Part shown: piece by piece, positions 6,159 to 14,900 of the stretch | How the letters are laid out: each line of letters starts with the position of its first letter | Position numbering within the stretch: the stretch's first letter is position 1 | Assembly: GCA_031283745.1 (NCBI GenBank) | Contig: JAITBH010000100.1 | Coordinates: forward strand, 1 to 16,002 | Origin: Candidatus Ectomicrobium neotermitis | Lineage (GTDB): Bacteria; Elusimicrobiota; Endomicrobiia; Endomicrobiales; Endomicrobiaceae | Reading direction: 5' to 3' | DNA: 16,002 bases | Program-made: the position numbers and the translations under genes | The notes under the pieces: model-generated | Seen by the model: only the letters and a program-made list of their open reading frames with translations | What the model was told of the DNA's origin: nothing | The model's database searches: none

Positions 6159-6934
6159 CTTAATTTTGACACCTCGTATAATAGAATTGCCGCAGCGCAT
6201 GCGGCGTTGAGTGAAGAAATTTCACTTTGTTGCGGAATTGAAACAATGTAATCACAACTTTCTTTAGTAATTCTGTGCAGTCCACCTCCTTCGCTGCCAA
6301 TAATTATTGCTAAAGGAAATGGGAAAGACAGATTGACTATGCTTTGCGATTTTTTTTCGCCGTTTTGCGCCCCAGCAATCCAAAAGCCCGATTTTTTAAG
6401 CAAGCCGATTGCATTGTTGAGGTTTGAGACACGCGAAATTGGGACATACTCGACTGCTCCTGCGGATGTTTTTGCGACGGTTTCGTTTACCCCTGCCGCC
6501 CGCCACTTAGGGATGATCGCACCGTCGGCGCCAAAAACAGCACAGTTCCTAATTATCGCCCCAAGATTGTGCGGGTCGCTTATGCCGTCAAGCAAAACTA
6601 ACAAAGGCTTGGGGTTTTGTTTTGATTTTTTAATCAAATCTTCTATCTCGATATATTCTATCGCTGAAACCTCAGCCGCGATTCCTTGAGAATTTTCCGA
6701 GATTTGGTCCAACTTTTCTCCAAAAACAAAGTGAAGGGAAATACCCCGCTGCTTTGCTATAGAAATAATTTCACTGACCGCAGAGCCGCGGGCAGTTTTT
6801 GAAATAAGAATTTTATTGACAGCCCTTTTTTGGGATTTCAACAGCTCCAAAACTGGGTTCCTTCCATAAATTATGCTTGATAGTTTGTCGTCATTTTCTT
6901 CTTTGCGTTGATCAAAATTTCTGTGGTTTTTCAT
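6155..6934 (-). CDS. rlmB: 23S rRNA (guanosine-2'-O-)-methyltransferase, RlmB/TrmH family
   Basis: A 259-residue SpoU-type RNA 2'-O-methyltransferase. Residues 20-95 form the L30e-like substrate-binding domain (IIYGRNPVLELL, then NSQGIAAEVS at 81-90). The knotted catalytic domain carries motif 1 DPHNLGAIIRNCAVFGADG (120-138, with N123 and R129), motif 2 IGSEGGGL (212-219) and motif 3 IPQQSEISSLNAACAAA (233-249, with N243). RlmB methylates G2251 of 23S rRNA in the ribosomal P loop; the paralogous TrmH-group MRM1 fold is the main alternative. In motif 3 a serine stands where RlmB usually has glycine (IPMxGxxxSLN). The gene opens the operon and its stop overlaps the next start. No Shine-Dalgarno site lies directly before ATG 6934; instead a strong hairpin ends 10 nt upstream. 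The first 18 residues are polar and poorly conserved-looking, so the exact start is less certain than the rest. Confidence 0.9.
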   Translation of the reverse strand: MKNHRNFDQRKEENDDKLSSIIYGRNPVLELLKSQKRAVNKILISKTARGSAVSEIISIAKQRGISLHFVFGEKLDQISENSQGIAAEVSAIEYIEIEDLIKKSKQNPKPLLVLLDGISDPHNLGAIIRNCAVFGADGAIIPKWRAAGVNETVAKTSAGAVEYVPISRVSNLNNAIGLLKKSGFWIAGAQNGEKKSQSIVNLSFPFPLAIIIGSEGGGLHRITKESCDYIVSIPQQSEISSLNAACAAAILLYEVSKLR

Positions 6935-6944
6935 AGATATTAAT

Positions 6945-6971
6945 AAGGCGGGATAGACGACATCCCGCCTT
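6945..6971 (-). terminator. Strong hairpin between the acyl-CoA synthetase gene and rlmB
   Basis: A perfect 10-bp stem, AAGGCGGGAT (6945-6954) with ATCCCGCCTT (6962-6971), and a 7-nt loop, extendable by one A-T pair. It lies 35 bp after the stop of the acyl-CoA synthetase gene, so it probably terminates that transcript. On the minus strand the stem is followed by TTATTAATAT, an imperfect T-tract, and on the plus strand by TTAATTTTT, a better one. Its 3' arm ends 10 nt before the rlmB ATG, so it could also affect rlmB translation. Confidence 0.65.
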
Positions 6972-7005
6972 AATTTTTACCTCTCTAATAGTTGAATTTG
7001 TGAGC

Positions 7006-8664
7006 TTATTTATTTCCGTCTTGCTGCCTTATTTGTCCGCGTCGAATTTTCCCGCTGATAGTTTTTGGAAGTTCTGTAACAAACTCTATCAATCGCGGAT
7101 ATTTGTAGGGCGCTGTAACTTTTTTCACATGCTCTTGAAGCTCTTTAACCAACTCGGGGCTGGCTTTATAACCCTTTGCCAAAATTACGGTTGCCTTAAC
7201 TATTTCCCCTCTCTCCTCATCCTTGACACCAGTGATGGCGCATTCCAAAACAGCAGGATGTTCAATCAAAGCACTCTCAACTTCAAAAGGCCCTATCCTA
7301 TAACCCGAACTTTTTATGAGGTCGTCAGCCCTGCTGATAAAACGATAATACCCTTCCTCATCGCGGCAAACCCTATCATTGGTATTGTAAACCCCATTTC
7401 GCCAGACAGCTCGGGTGAGTTCTGGTGTTTCATAATATCCGCAAAACAAACCCACAGGGATATTTTTGTCCGTCCTGACAATTAAGTTTCCTTCTTGATT
7501 TGGAGGGCAGCTGATGCCGTCCTCGTCAACAACATCTAAGTCCCAACCTGCGGCAGGTTTGCCAAGAAAACCGATCTTAGATTTAAGCCACGGAAATGTC
7601 GCAATTAAAACGACTGTTTCGGTTTGACCAAAACCTTCTTTTAGCTCAAGCCCAGTCATCTCTTTGAACTTGTTAAACACCTCGGGATTTAGAGGCTCGC
7701 CGGCGGTCTCGGCATATTTTAAGTTCGACAAATCGTAGCTCTTGATATCCTCTTTGATGATGTGCCGATAAACAGTTGGAGGAGCGCAAAACGATGTAAT
7801 TTTATAGTCGGCAATTTTTTTGACCAATTGGTGATAGTCAATTCTTTCGTAGTCATAAACAAAAACCGTAGCCTCGCAGATCCACTGACCATAAAGTTTG
7901 CCCCACGCTGCTTTGCCCCAGCCCGTGTCTGCGACAGTAAAATGAAGACTGTTTTCATTTAAGTTTTGCCAAAATTTTGCGGTGGTTATGTGGCCAAGCG
8001 GGTAGGTAAATTTATGAGAAACCATTTTTGGATAGCCTGCAGTTCCTGAGGTGAAATACAGCAAGGAAGGATCATCATTGGTGGTTGCCTCTGAACCGAC
8101 CGGTCTTGGGAAAAAAGAAGAAAAACGGCAAAGTTCTTTTGAATAATTGTGCCAACCCTCAACTTCGCCTTGAACATTGATGAGATTTTGCAAAATGGGA
8201 ACAGAGTTTTTGGCCTCGTTAATGGCAGTGATCATTCTCTCATCTGTTGCGGAAATTATTGTTTTGATGTTTGCGGCTTTGATGCGGTAAATGATGTCTT
8301 TGACGGTTAAAAGATGGGTTGCAGGCACGGCAATCGCTCCGATTTTATGGCAAGCAATGATACTAAACCAAAATTCATAATGACGTTTTAACATCAACAT
8401 AACTGCGTCGCCTTTTTTGATCCCTAAAAACGAAAGCATATTTGCGGTCTGTGCACTTTTTTCTTTTATGTCCTTAAAAGTGAAATTCTTTTCTTGACCT
8501 TTTTCATTGCACCACACCATCGCTACTTTGTTTGGGGTTTTTTGGGCAATTTCATCAACAACATCGAAGGCAAAATTGAAATTTTTGGGAACTTTTATGC
8601 GGTAGTTTTTGACGAAATCTTCATACGACTTAAAGTCTGTTTTTACATACTTTTCTATTATCAT
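7006..8664 (-). CDS. AMP-forming acyl-CoA synthetase (medium-chain acyl-CoA ligase-like)
   Basis: A 552-residue, full-length member of the adenylate-forming superfamily, which converts a carboxylic acid, ATP and CoA to acyl-CoA, AMP and pyrophosphate in the cytosol. Visible motifs are the P-loop YFTSGTAGYPK (203-213), the aromatic/TE motif GFGQTET (344-350), the hinge region RFISRADDLIKSSGYRIGP (441-459) and the C-terminal catalytic lysine in PKTISGKIRR (K539). The pattern fits medium-chain or acetyl-type ligases better than long-chain ones; the acid used cannot be read from the sequence. The usual TGD adenine-ribose motif reads TND here (428-430), keeping the ligand aspartate D430. The start is supported by AGGAG (8673-8677) 8 nt upstream. 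It is a single-gene transcript with its own promoter and a hairpin after its stop, and it diverges from the membrane protein gene to its right. Confidence 0.9.
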   Translation of the reverse strand: MIIEKYVKTDFKSYEDFVKNYRIKVPKNFNFAFDVVDEIAQKTPNKVAMVWCNEKGQEKNFTFKDIKEKSAQTANMLSFLGIKKGDAVMLMLKRHYEFWFSIIACHKIGAIAVPATHLLTVKDIIYRIKAANIKTIISATDERMITAINEAKNSVPILQNLINVQGEVEGWHNYSKELCRFSSFFPRPVGSEATTNDDPSLLYFTSGTAGYPKMVSHKFTYPLGHITTAKFWQNLNENSLHFTVADTGWGKAAWGKLYGQWICEATVFVYDYERIDYHQLVKKIADYKITSFCAPPTVYRHIIKEDIKSYDLSNLKYAETAGEPLNPEVFNKFKEMTGLELKEGFGQTETVVLIATFPWLKSKIGFLGKPAAGWDLDVVDEDGISCPPNQEGNLIVRTDKNIPVGLFCGYYETPELTRAVWRNGVYNTNDRVCRDEEGYYRFISRADDLIKSSGYRIGPFEVESALIEHPAVLECAITGVKDEERGEIVKATVILAKGYKASPELVKELQEHVKKVTAPYKYPRLIEFVTELPKTISGKIRRGQIRQQDGNK

Positions 8665-8699
8665 TTTCCCTTCTCCTTTCTCTCGTTTTTGCGATTTTC

Positions 8700-8708
8700 A
8701 TTATAACA
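8700..8708 (-). promoter_or_regulatory. Extended -10 promoter of the acyl-CoA synthetase gene
   Basis: On the minus strand TGT plus TATAAT (the hexamer at 8700-8705) forms an extended -10 element about 35 bp upstream of the ATG. The -35 position is poor, as is common for extended -10 promoters. Confidence 0.5.
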
Positions 8709-8760
8709 AAATAACCCAAATCGAGTTGTTTTTGTCGACGAGAAAGCCATTTTTTTTAGT

Positions 8761-8790
8761 TTGACGCTCGCTCGGGCTATTGTGTAAAAT
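8761..8790 (+). promoter_or_regulatory. Sigma-70-type promoter of the small membrane protein gene
   Basis: TTGACG (8761-8766) and TAAAAT (8785-8790) are separated by 18 bp, each one base from consensus. Transcription should begin near 8797, leaving a leader of roughly 28 nt before ATG 8825. Confidence 0.6.
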
Positions 8791-8824
8791 CGATTTTGCA
8801 ATCTAATACATATTGGGGGTCAAA

Positions 8825-9424
8825 ATGTTTGAAGATTCTTTTATGATTGAATCGATTTTTAGATCCGCTTGGATAGGTTTTAAGCGGAATTTTTTTATTT
8901 TTATTGTCTTTGCTTGTGCTGTGTTTGCAGCATTTGCGTTTTTTACCTTTATCAAGTTTTTACCGTTTAAGTTAAACGTCATAATTCAACTTATTGTTAC
9001 TGCTTACCTTGGGCTTTCCTTTACAAAAGCAGCTTTAGGAGCTGCCCTTAACCATAAAATCACTTTTGATGTCTTCAAAAACGATACCGTCTCAACGATA
9101 AAGTTTGTTTTCGTAACCTTAATTTTTTCAATTGGATTTTGGCTGGCGGCTTATAACACCTTCCTGATTTTTGGGACGATTGTTATTGCTGCTATTTTTT
9201 TGCCGCTGCCTTTCATCATTGTTGATGAGGATATTTCTCTTGTGGCGGCAATAGTAAAAAGCCTTAGGTCATCTATACCGAATTTTGTTTCACTCATTTT
9301 GTTTATTTTGATTTCTTGTTTAATTTGCATTGCAGGGATTATTGCTTTGGGCATTGGAGAATTGATTGCCCTGCCTGTCGTGATAATTGCTGCAGCCCAT
9401 GCTTATAAAAAGATAGTGCGTTAA
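8825..9424 (+). CDS. Small multi-span integral membrane protein of unknown function
   Basis: A 199-residue, very hydrophobic protein and the only rightward gene in the window. Hydrophobic stretches at about 23-45, 50-72, 92-112, 114-134 and 152-190 suggest five or six membrane spans. After the fourth, a short loop VDEDISLVAAIVKSLR (about 137-152) resembles the amphipathic linker seen in DUF975/YIP1-like and glycerophosphodiesterase-membrane-domain proteins, but I cannot assign a family. The frame could open at TTG 8813. I chose ATG 8825 because GGGGG (8815-8819) lies 5 nt upstream, within the right distance for a ribosome binding site, and a promoter precedes it. It diverges from the acyl-CoA synthetase gene, and its stop overlaps the stop of the nuclease gene on the other strand. 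Confidence 0.8.
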   Translation: MFEDSFMIESIFRSAWIGFKRNFFIFIVFACAVFAAFAFFTFIKFLPFKLNVIIQLIVTAYLGLSFTKAALGAALNHKITFDVFKNDTVSTIKFVFVTLIFSIGFWLAAYNTFLIFGTIVIAAIFLPLPFIIVDEDISLVAAIVKSLRSSIPNFVSLILFILISCLICIAGIIALGIGELIALPVVIIAAAHAYKKIVR

Positions 9425-10326
9425 TTGTTTCTTGCTTGGCATATTTCCCGATAGTTGCAGTAGGCGCATAAGCGATTTGTTTGAGCAGGAAACTCTTTCT
9501 TTTCTTTTGGGATATTGTTTTCTACATCTTGAAGGTATGAATACATATTGTCCATTTCCTCTATCACCTGATCTCCAAAATCCGCAATTGTTTTAGCATC
9601 AACCTGAATTTCTTTTTCCTCATACTCGGGATACAAATACGCTATCGATGGAATGATTTCTTTTATCGGTTTGTTGAAATGAAAGTTTGCCCACAAAGAA
9701 TAACCCACCAACTGCTTGCGGTGCTTTTGAATGCTTGGCGAACCAGTTTTCCAATCTAAAATATAAAGTTTATCTCCCATCGGAAACAAAAAATCCACCT
9801 TGCAGTATGCCTTCCTGTTTTTTATCCGCGTTTCACCGTAACCCTCCGGCTCGATAATCCATTGCAAAGCTGTGTCTTTGGCATTAAGAGATAGCCACTT
9901 AAACCTCTTGCTGTCCAAAAAGTTATCCAAAATCTTCTTAATTTTTATGAAAACCTCGTCGGCAGAAATTAAAACCGAGCCGTAATAACTTTCGGCAAAA
10001 GTTTTCTTGCAGTATTCCTCTGTCATACGACGAGCGTATTCATAAAACTTGTCGCGTTTTAGTTCTTTTGAGCTTTTTTGATACCGGCGGAGGAGGTCTC
10101 TGATGACATCGTGAACGATATTTCCTACCTCCAAAGCTTTTGAAGTCAATTTTTTAAGAAACAGAATTTTTTCAACGGGAACCTCTCTGTCAAACTGTGC
10201 ATAGTAATCATAAAAATACTGCCTTTTGCAGTTTAAGAATCTATCGTATCTCGACACAGACCATCCCAACTCCTTAGAAAACTCAAACCTTTTTATGTCC
10301 ATTTTCTCTCCAGTTTTTTGTGTCAT
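9421..10326 (-). CDS. Stand-alone PD-(D/E)XK nuclease, Cas4/AddB-like, with four cysteines
   Basis: A 301-residue RecB-family nuclease. The order of motifs is C33 in FLNCKRQYFYDY (31-42), H72 in GNIVHDV, D178 in KVDFLF, the catalytic D191-W-K193 in ILDWKTG (189-195), Q205 and Y209 in QLVGYS, then C287, C290 and C296 in LCAYCNYREIC. One N-terminal plus three C-terminal cysteines around a PD-(D/E)XK core is the arrangement that holds a 4Fe-4S cluster in Cas4 and AddB. There is no helicase domain and no cas gene here, so it is an orphan nuclease; substrate and partner are unknown. GGAGG with AGGAGG at 10332-10337 stands 5 nt before ATG 10326, which supports this start. A second in-frame ATG at 10302, preceded by GGAG, is possible. 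It follows cls by 13 bp in one operon and ends tail-to-tail with the membrane protein gene. Confidence 0.85.
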   Translation of the reverse strand: MTQKTGEKMDIKRFEFSKELGWSVSRYDRFLNCKRQYFYDYYAQFDREVPVEKILFLKKLTSKALEVGNIVHDVIRDLLRRYQKSSKELKRDKFYEYARRMTEEYCKKTFAESYYGSVLISADEVFIKIKKILDNFLDSKRFKWLSLNAKDTALQWIIEPEGYGETRIKNRKAYCKVDFLFPMGDKLYILDWKTGSPSIQKHRKQLVGYSLWANFHFNKPIKEIIPSIAYLYPEYEEKEIQVDAKTIADFGDQVIEEMDNMYSYLQDVENNIPKEKKEFPAQTNRLCAYCNYREICQARNN

Positions 10327-10339
10327 TGTTCCCTCCTTT

Positions 10340-11815
10340 TTAACAGTAAGGCGTTAGCAGCCTTAAAGTGTTATTTCTAAGTTTTTTAAGAATAGAACTG
10401 TTTTTGTATTCATCAAGATTTATCAGCCTTGAGTCTGATTTTTTGGAGGAAAAAATTTCTAAGGCTTTGCGGGCAAATTTTTCGTCCAAAATTTCCATTG
10501 TCGATTCAAAATGAAGCCGAAAACTGCGCATATCCCAATTTGCCGAACCGATTAAAGACCAAAGCTGGTCAACAACAAAAAGTTTGCTGTGTTCAAAAGC
10601 ACCGTGCTTTTTATAGATCTTTATTCCTTTTTCTATCAGGTAAGGATAATTGGCTTCGGATGCCCAAGCGATAATCTGATGATCATTGTTTTCAGGCACG
10701 ATAATTTCAATTTCAACGCCTCTCATTGCTGCTATTTCGCAAGCACTCAAAATGTCATTGTCGGGCAAAAAATACGGAGTCATTATCGCTATATGTTTTA
10801 GTGCGGAATTTAGCGCCCCTTCAATTATGTAGCGGGTACGCCGTATTGATATGTCGGGACCGTCGGGTATCACTCGAGCTAAAGCACCGCTGTCATTATC
10901 GTATTTGACGAAGTTTGAGCATGAGGCAAAAGTTTCTTTTTTTACAAAAGCCCAATCGCTCTCAAAAATTTGGGCAATTTGGTCTATGACGGCACCTTTT
11001 ATCTTAAAGGTTATATCTGAAATGCCATTTTTTTGATCGGTAGGAATCATATTGCTTGCAGACAAATTCATCCCGCCAAAAAATGCGGTCTCGCCGTCAA
11101 CGATCATCAGCTTTCTGTGATTTCTTAGATTTATGAAAGGTAGGGAAATGGGGATATGAGGCGGGAGGAAAACGCCGTATTTAAGCCCGCTAACTTTAGC
11201 GAGCTTTTTTTCTATGTTGCGGCGAAACAATCTCAAGGTTCCAAAACCGTCTATCAAAACTTTTACTTTCACTCCGTTTTGTATTGCTGTGCTAAAAGCG
11301 TCAAGGAATTTATCTGTCTCGCTGTCGCTGTCAAAAATATAACTTTCAAGCAGAACTTCTTTTTTTGCATTTTTGATGGCATCAAGCATTGCGGGATAAG
11401 CCTCAATTCCAGAAAGAAGAGGCTCTATGATATTTCCTCTTATAAAACCTTGAGGGTAGACATTTTTACTATAAACCATCATCTGATGAGCCTGCAGAGA
11501 CAAAACTTTTATCGTGTTGTCTTGTGAGGAGGGAGAAATTTCACTTTCATCTACCGTTTCGTCTACCGTTTCGCTTCTTAATCGGACAGCTTTGCGTGTT
11601 ACCCTGTTTATCCCAAAAACTATGTAGCAGATTGTCCCGATAAATGGGGACAAAAACACAATCGCTATCCAGCCTATCGAACTTTTGATGTCGTGTTTGT
11701 TGAGCAAGACATGAATTGTTGCACCTATAGACAAAACCGCATAGGTAATTGTTACTGCTATGGAGAGCAATCCGTCGTAGTTATAACTGAAGATAAAGGC
11801 AAGAAGTGTTTTCAT
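10340..11815 (-). CDS. cls: Cardiolipin synthase (phospholipase D superfamily)
   Basis: A 491-residue membrane enzyme that joins two phosphatidylglycerol molecules into cardiolipin and glycerol. Two N-terminal transmembrane helices (about 14-36 and 45-68) match the bacterial ClsA type. Both HKD catalytic motifs are intact: H233, K235 and D240 in NHRKLMIVD, each followed by the expected GGMN, and H409, K411 and D416 in EHSKLFVVD, followed by GSANWD. Length and domain order are those of the family. The short acidic stretch SETVDETVDESE (81-92), with a repeated ETVD, between the membrane part and the catalytic part is a local oddity. No Shine-Dalgarno sequence precedes ATG 11815; a TATAAT box lies only 9 nt upstream. 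Downstream, the nuclease gene begins 13 bp after the stop. How a lipid enzyme and a DNA nuclease relate is unclear. Confidence 0.93.
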   Translation of the reverse strand: MKTLLAFIFSYNYDGLLSIAVTITYAVLSIGATIHVLLNKHDIKSSIGWIAIVFLSPFIGTICYIVFGINRVTRKAVRLRSETVDETVDESEISPSSQDNTIKVLSLQAHQMMVYSKNVYPQGFIRGNIIEPLLSGIEAYPAMLDAIKNAKKEVLLESYIFDSDSETDKFLDAFSTAIQNGVKVKVLIDGFGTLRLFRRNIEKKLAKVSGLKYGVFLPPHIPISLPFINLRNHRKLMIVDGETAFFGGMNLSASNMIPTDQKNGISDITFKIKGAVIDQIAQIFESDWAFVKKETFASCSNFVKYDNDSGALARVIPDGPDISIRRTRYIIEGALNSALKHIAIMTPYFLPDNDILSACEIAAMRGVEIEIIVPENNDHQIIAWASEANYPYLIEKGIKIYKKHGAFEHSKLFVVDQLWSLIGSANWDMRSFRLHFESTMEILDEKFARKALEIFSSKKSDSRLINLDEYKNSSILKKLRNNTLRLLTPYC

Positions 11816-11824
11816 GATTTGCGA

Positions 11825-11830
11825 TTATAC
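11825..11830 (-). promoter_or_regulatory. -10 box of cls, 9 nt before the start codon
   Basis: The minus strand reads TATAAT at about 11825-11830, then nine bases, then ATG 11815. A start of transcription at the usual distance would fall at or within a few bases of the ATG, implying a leaderless mRNA. I find no good -35 hexamer; the position is occupied by the upstream terminator stem. Confidence 0.45.
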
Positions 11831-11863
11831 AAAAACAGCCACTGTCTTTTTTGACAATGGCTG
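11831..11863 (-). terminator. Rho-independent terminator of the autotransporter gene
   Basis: On the minus strand CAGCCATTGTC, a loop of six A, then GACAGTGGCTG form an 11-bp stem with one G-U pair (11836-11863), followed directly by TTTTT (11831-11835). It lies about 38 bp after the autotransporter stop, in the expected place and orientation. Confidence 0.85.
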
Positions 11864-11901
11864 CTTAAAAACGACTATTTTTGATGGTTTTTCTGTGAAA
11901 A

Positions 11902-14900
11902 TTAAAACTTATTTTCTCTGACTTTTGAGTTTCCGCCATATCTAAAATTTACACCGATATTTGCAAAATACCCATAAGAATTATCGCCGACAAGTGCATC
12001 GATATTGGTATACAAAGACACATCGGTTTTTACCGACCATTCCGCCCCGGCACCCAGCCCGCCGAAGAGCCGTTTTTCGTCATAGCTACGGATATTTCTC
12101 CGAGCGCCGCCGTTCATGCTCTCTGTTTGGAAGCTGATCTCATAGTCGTTGCTGTTTCCAACCAAGATATAACCTGCATATATTTTTCCATACCATTTCA
12201 ACCCTTTTCCACCTGTTGCATCGGCAATTTTGATACCTGCGGTGAAGTCTGAGCGGAGGAATTGGTCGCTTTCAACTTTCAAGTTTATGATGTCTCCCAT
12301 TCTTTCATTGATCTCATCGTTAAAGACTGCTGTGTTTTGTAAGCCGACAAAAGGTCTCATTTCAACTTCATTGCTAATGCCGACTATGTAGGCAACTTCG
12401 CCCCCGAGGTTTATGCTATAGGAGTGAAAATCTGCGATTGCCTCGCGGACATAATAATTGCCTTCTGTATTACTTTGTAATAGAAATTTGCGTTTCGTGC
12501 TAAAGCTCTGCTGGGCAGCGGCAAGGTTAATTTTTACATCGATTTTCTGTCCGTATATGCCTAAAAATCCGCCTGCACCGACTTTGGTCATACTTGCTGT
12601 ATCATCGCCTTGCTTGAGATTGTTGATGTCTAAATCTAAGAAAAACCCGCCCAAAACTTTCTCCGTAACTATTATATTTACTCCGGCTTTTGCTCCGTAA
12701 GCATTAGCATTGAAGGAACGGGGATTTGAATCATCCTCTTTATAGTGAACATTCTTGAAAGTGGGGAGGAGCCAGATCGAATCATAAATTATGTCCTCAC
12801 GAGTTCTAAAAACTTTGTTTGTTCTCATCATAACATCCATACGTGAATATAAAGATGAGGCATTGTCTTGGACGGCGCCCATTTTGAGGGCATTGACCAA
12901 AAATACTCCGCTAAGCGAGTCCAAAGCCTCTTTTCCTTTCTCATCACCTTTGTCTCCGATATAAACTCTCAAGGCTTTGACAAAATCCGTTGCGTCTGTA
13001 TTGGTTGTCCACTTTGAGGCACTTATAGATTTGCCGATTTCCTTTTGATTTTGAGACAGGGTTGGCAAATCGTTGAAATCCTGATGCCTCAAAACCTCAA
13101 ACTCCCCCGTGTATTTGTTGGTTTTGTCCTGAGAGATTGACAAGACTTTTGTGTATTCATCGATAGCGGCATAATCAAAATCACTGAATGCCCCCAGATA
13201 CCACTCGTCAGCTTTTGTTGCATTCTCATCGCCTGCACGAACTATCGCTTTGCCCTTTGTCCAACCATTGCCTTTGACATTGAGCCTCAACTTGGAAGAA
13301 GTGTCAGTGTTGTCAACATAAATATAGCTTGAAACCACCACCTGACCATATCCACGGCTGCCTGCATTTATGACTATTTCCAAAGTTCCGCCTTTGCCTA
13401 TCTGCATTCCGTCAATTAAGAGTTTTGATTTGCTGCCTGAATTTGGGTCGCCTACACCAAAAGTGCCACCAGGTGTTGTTTGCAAGGAAACAGAAACCGA
13501 ACTTACATACATCGCTTTGCCTGCATAATCGCCCTTTGCACCGCTGTTGCCTGATAGATAAATTTTCCCGGTTCCATTAACGGCGATTTCTCCAGCTAAA
13601 TAAACATTCCCGCCGATGACAGTTCTGCCAGTTCCGCTTTCTTGAGCAGTAATTTGGGTGCCGGCGACCCCGCTTATCCCGCTTGCAAAGTAGATATTGC
13701 CTGCACCTGTTTTGACATCTATTGAAGCACCAGCGTCTAAATAAACATCGTTAGGGCGGCCTGTTGTATCGGTATTGCCTGTAAAAACTATATTGCCTGT
13801 TTGGGCATTCAAGTTGAGGGTAGAATCTGTTGCGTAAATTGCTCCGCCTGAACTTGCCGCTACATTGTCCACAAAATATATGTCCCCGCGATTTCCTACG
13901 GTGTTCAAGTCCAATGTAGAGTTGTCGCCCATATAAATCGCTCCGCCTGCCCTGCGGGATTCGTTGTATGAGATAGCTACATTGCCATTGAACTCCATGG
14001 TCCTTTTATAGAGGAAAGTAAACCCACCGCTTGCAGTATTTGTGTTGCCATAAGCCCGCAAGCTTTTAACTTGAGAAAAATCCACCGAAAGATTCTTTGC
14101 ATAGGGATCGTCATTGCTTTCAAAATAAATCGCTCCGCCTCCATTTACTAAATCGGTATTGTCGCCTGCTGTCATGATATTGTTGCTGATGGTGGTATTG
14201 CCTGTAAATGTAACTGTCCCGATGTTCACCGTATATGAACCTACAACTTCTGCTGATAAATACAAGGCAGCTCCTTGGGCAGCTCTATTGCCTGAAATGT
14301 TGACAGTGCCGTCAAAAATCAAGCCCGCTTCTGAGATATTGTCCCAAGTCAAGTATAAAAATCCACCTTGAGTAGCTTCATTGTTTATGGCTGTAACATT
14401 TACATTGTTTGAAAAGGTTATCGTTGAATAGCTATTGCCACTTGTGTCATAGTCAAAAGATATTATTCCCTTTGAGTCGGTCCCTGTAGATCTATTGTTG
14501 ATGAAAGTTACATTTCCACCATTAAAGTGTATACCTGCATATTTGCTTAACGTCTTGCCTGTAGCATCTACGGGAACCTCTTTTGCACCTTTAATATAGG
14601 CAACTGCTCCTTCATCTGCGGTGTTGCCAGAAAATACTGTGTCGGCATTGTTAAAGAAAATTGAAGGTTCGTCCCCATTGCCGTCCGATACGCCTTTGGT
14701 GCCATCGGGTATTGAGTATTCAACATACAAAGCACCGCCTTTGGGGGCTGTGTTTTCCACAAAAGATGTTTGTGCGGCAAAAATTAGGCTGGAACGGGTA
14801 TAGACTGATATTGCTCCACCTGCCAAAAGTGCTGAATTGTTTGAAAAATTCGATTTATTCCCACCTGAAAAAACAACAGATGTCCGATTTATATTCTGCC

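Noticed and set aside
9421..10326. cas4 of a CRISPR-Cas locus
   Set aside because: The nuclease has Cas4-like motifs, but no cas1, cas2, effector gene or repeat array is present in the window.
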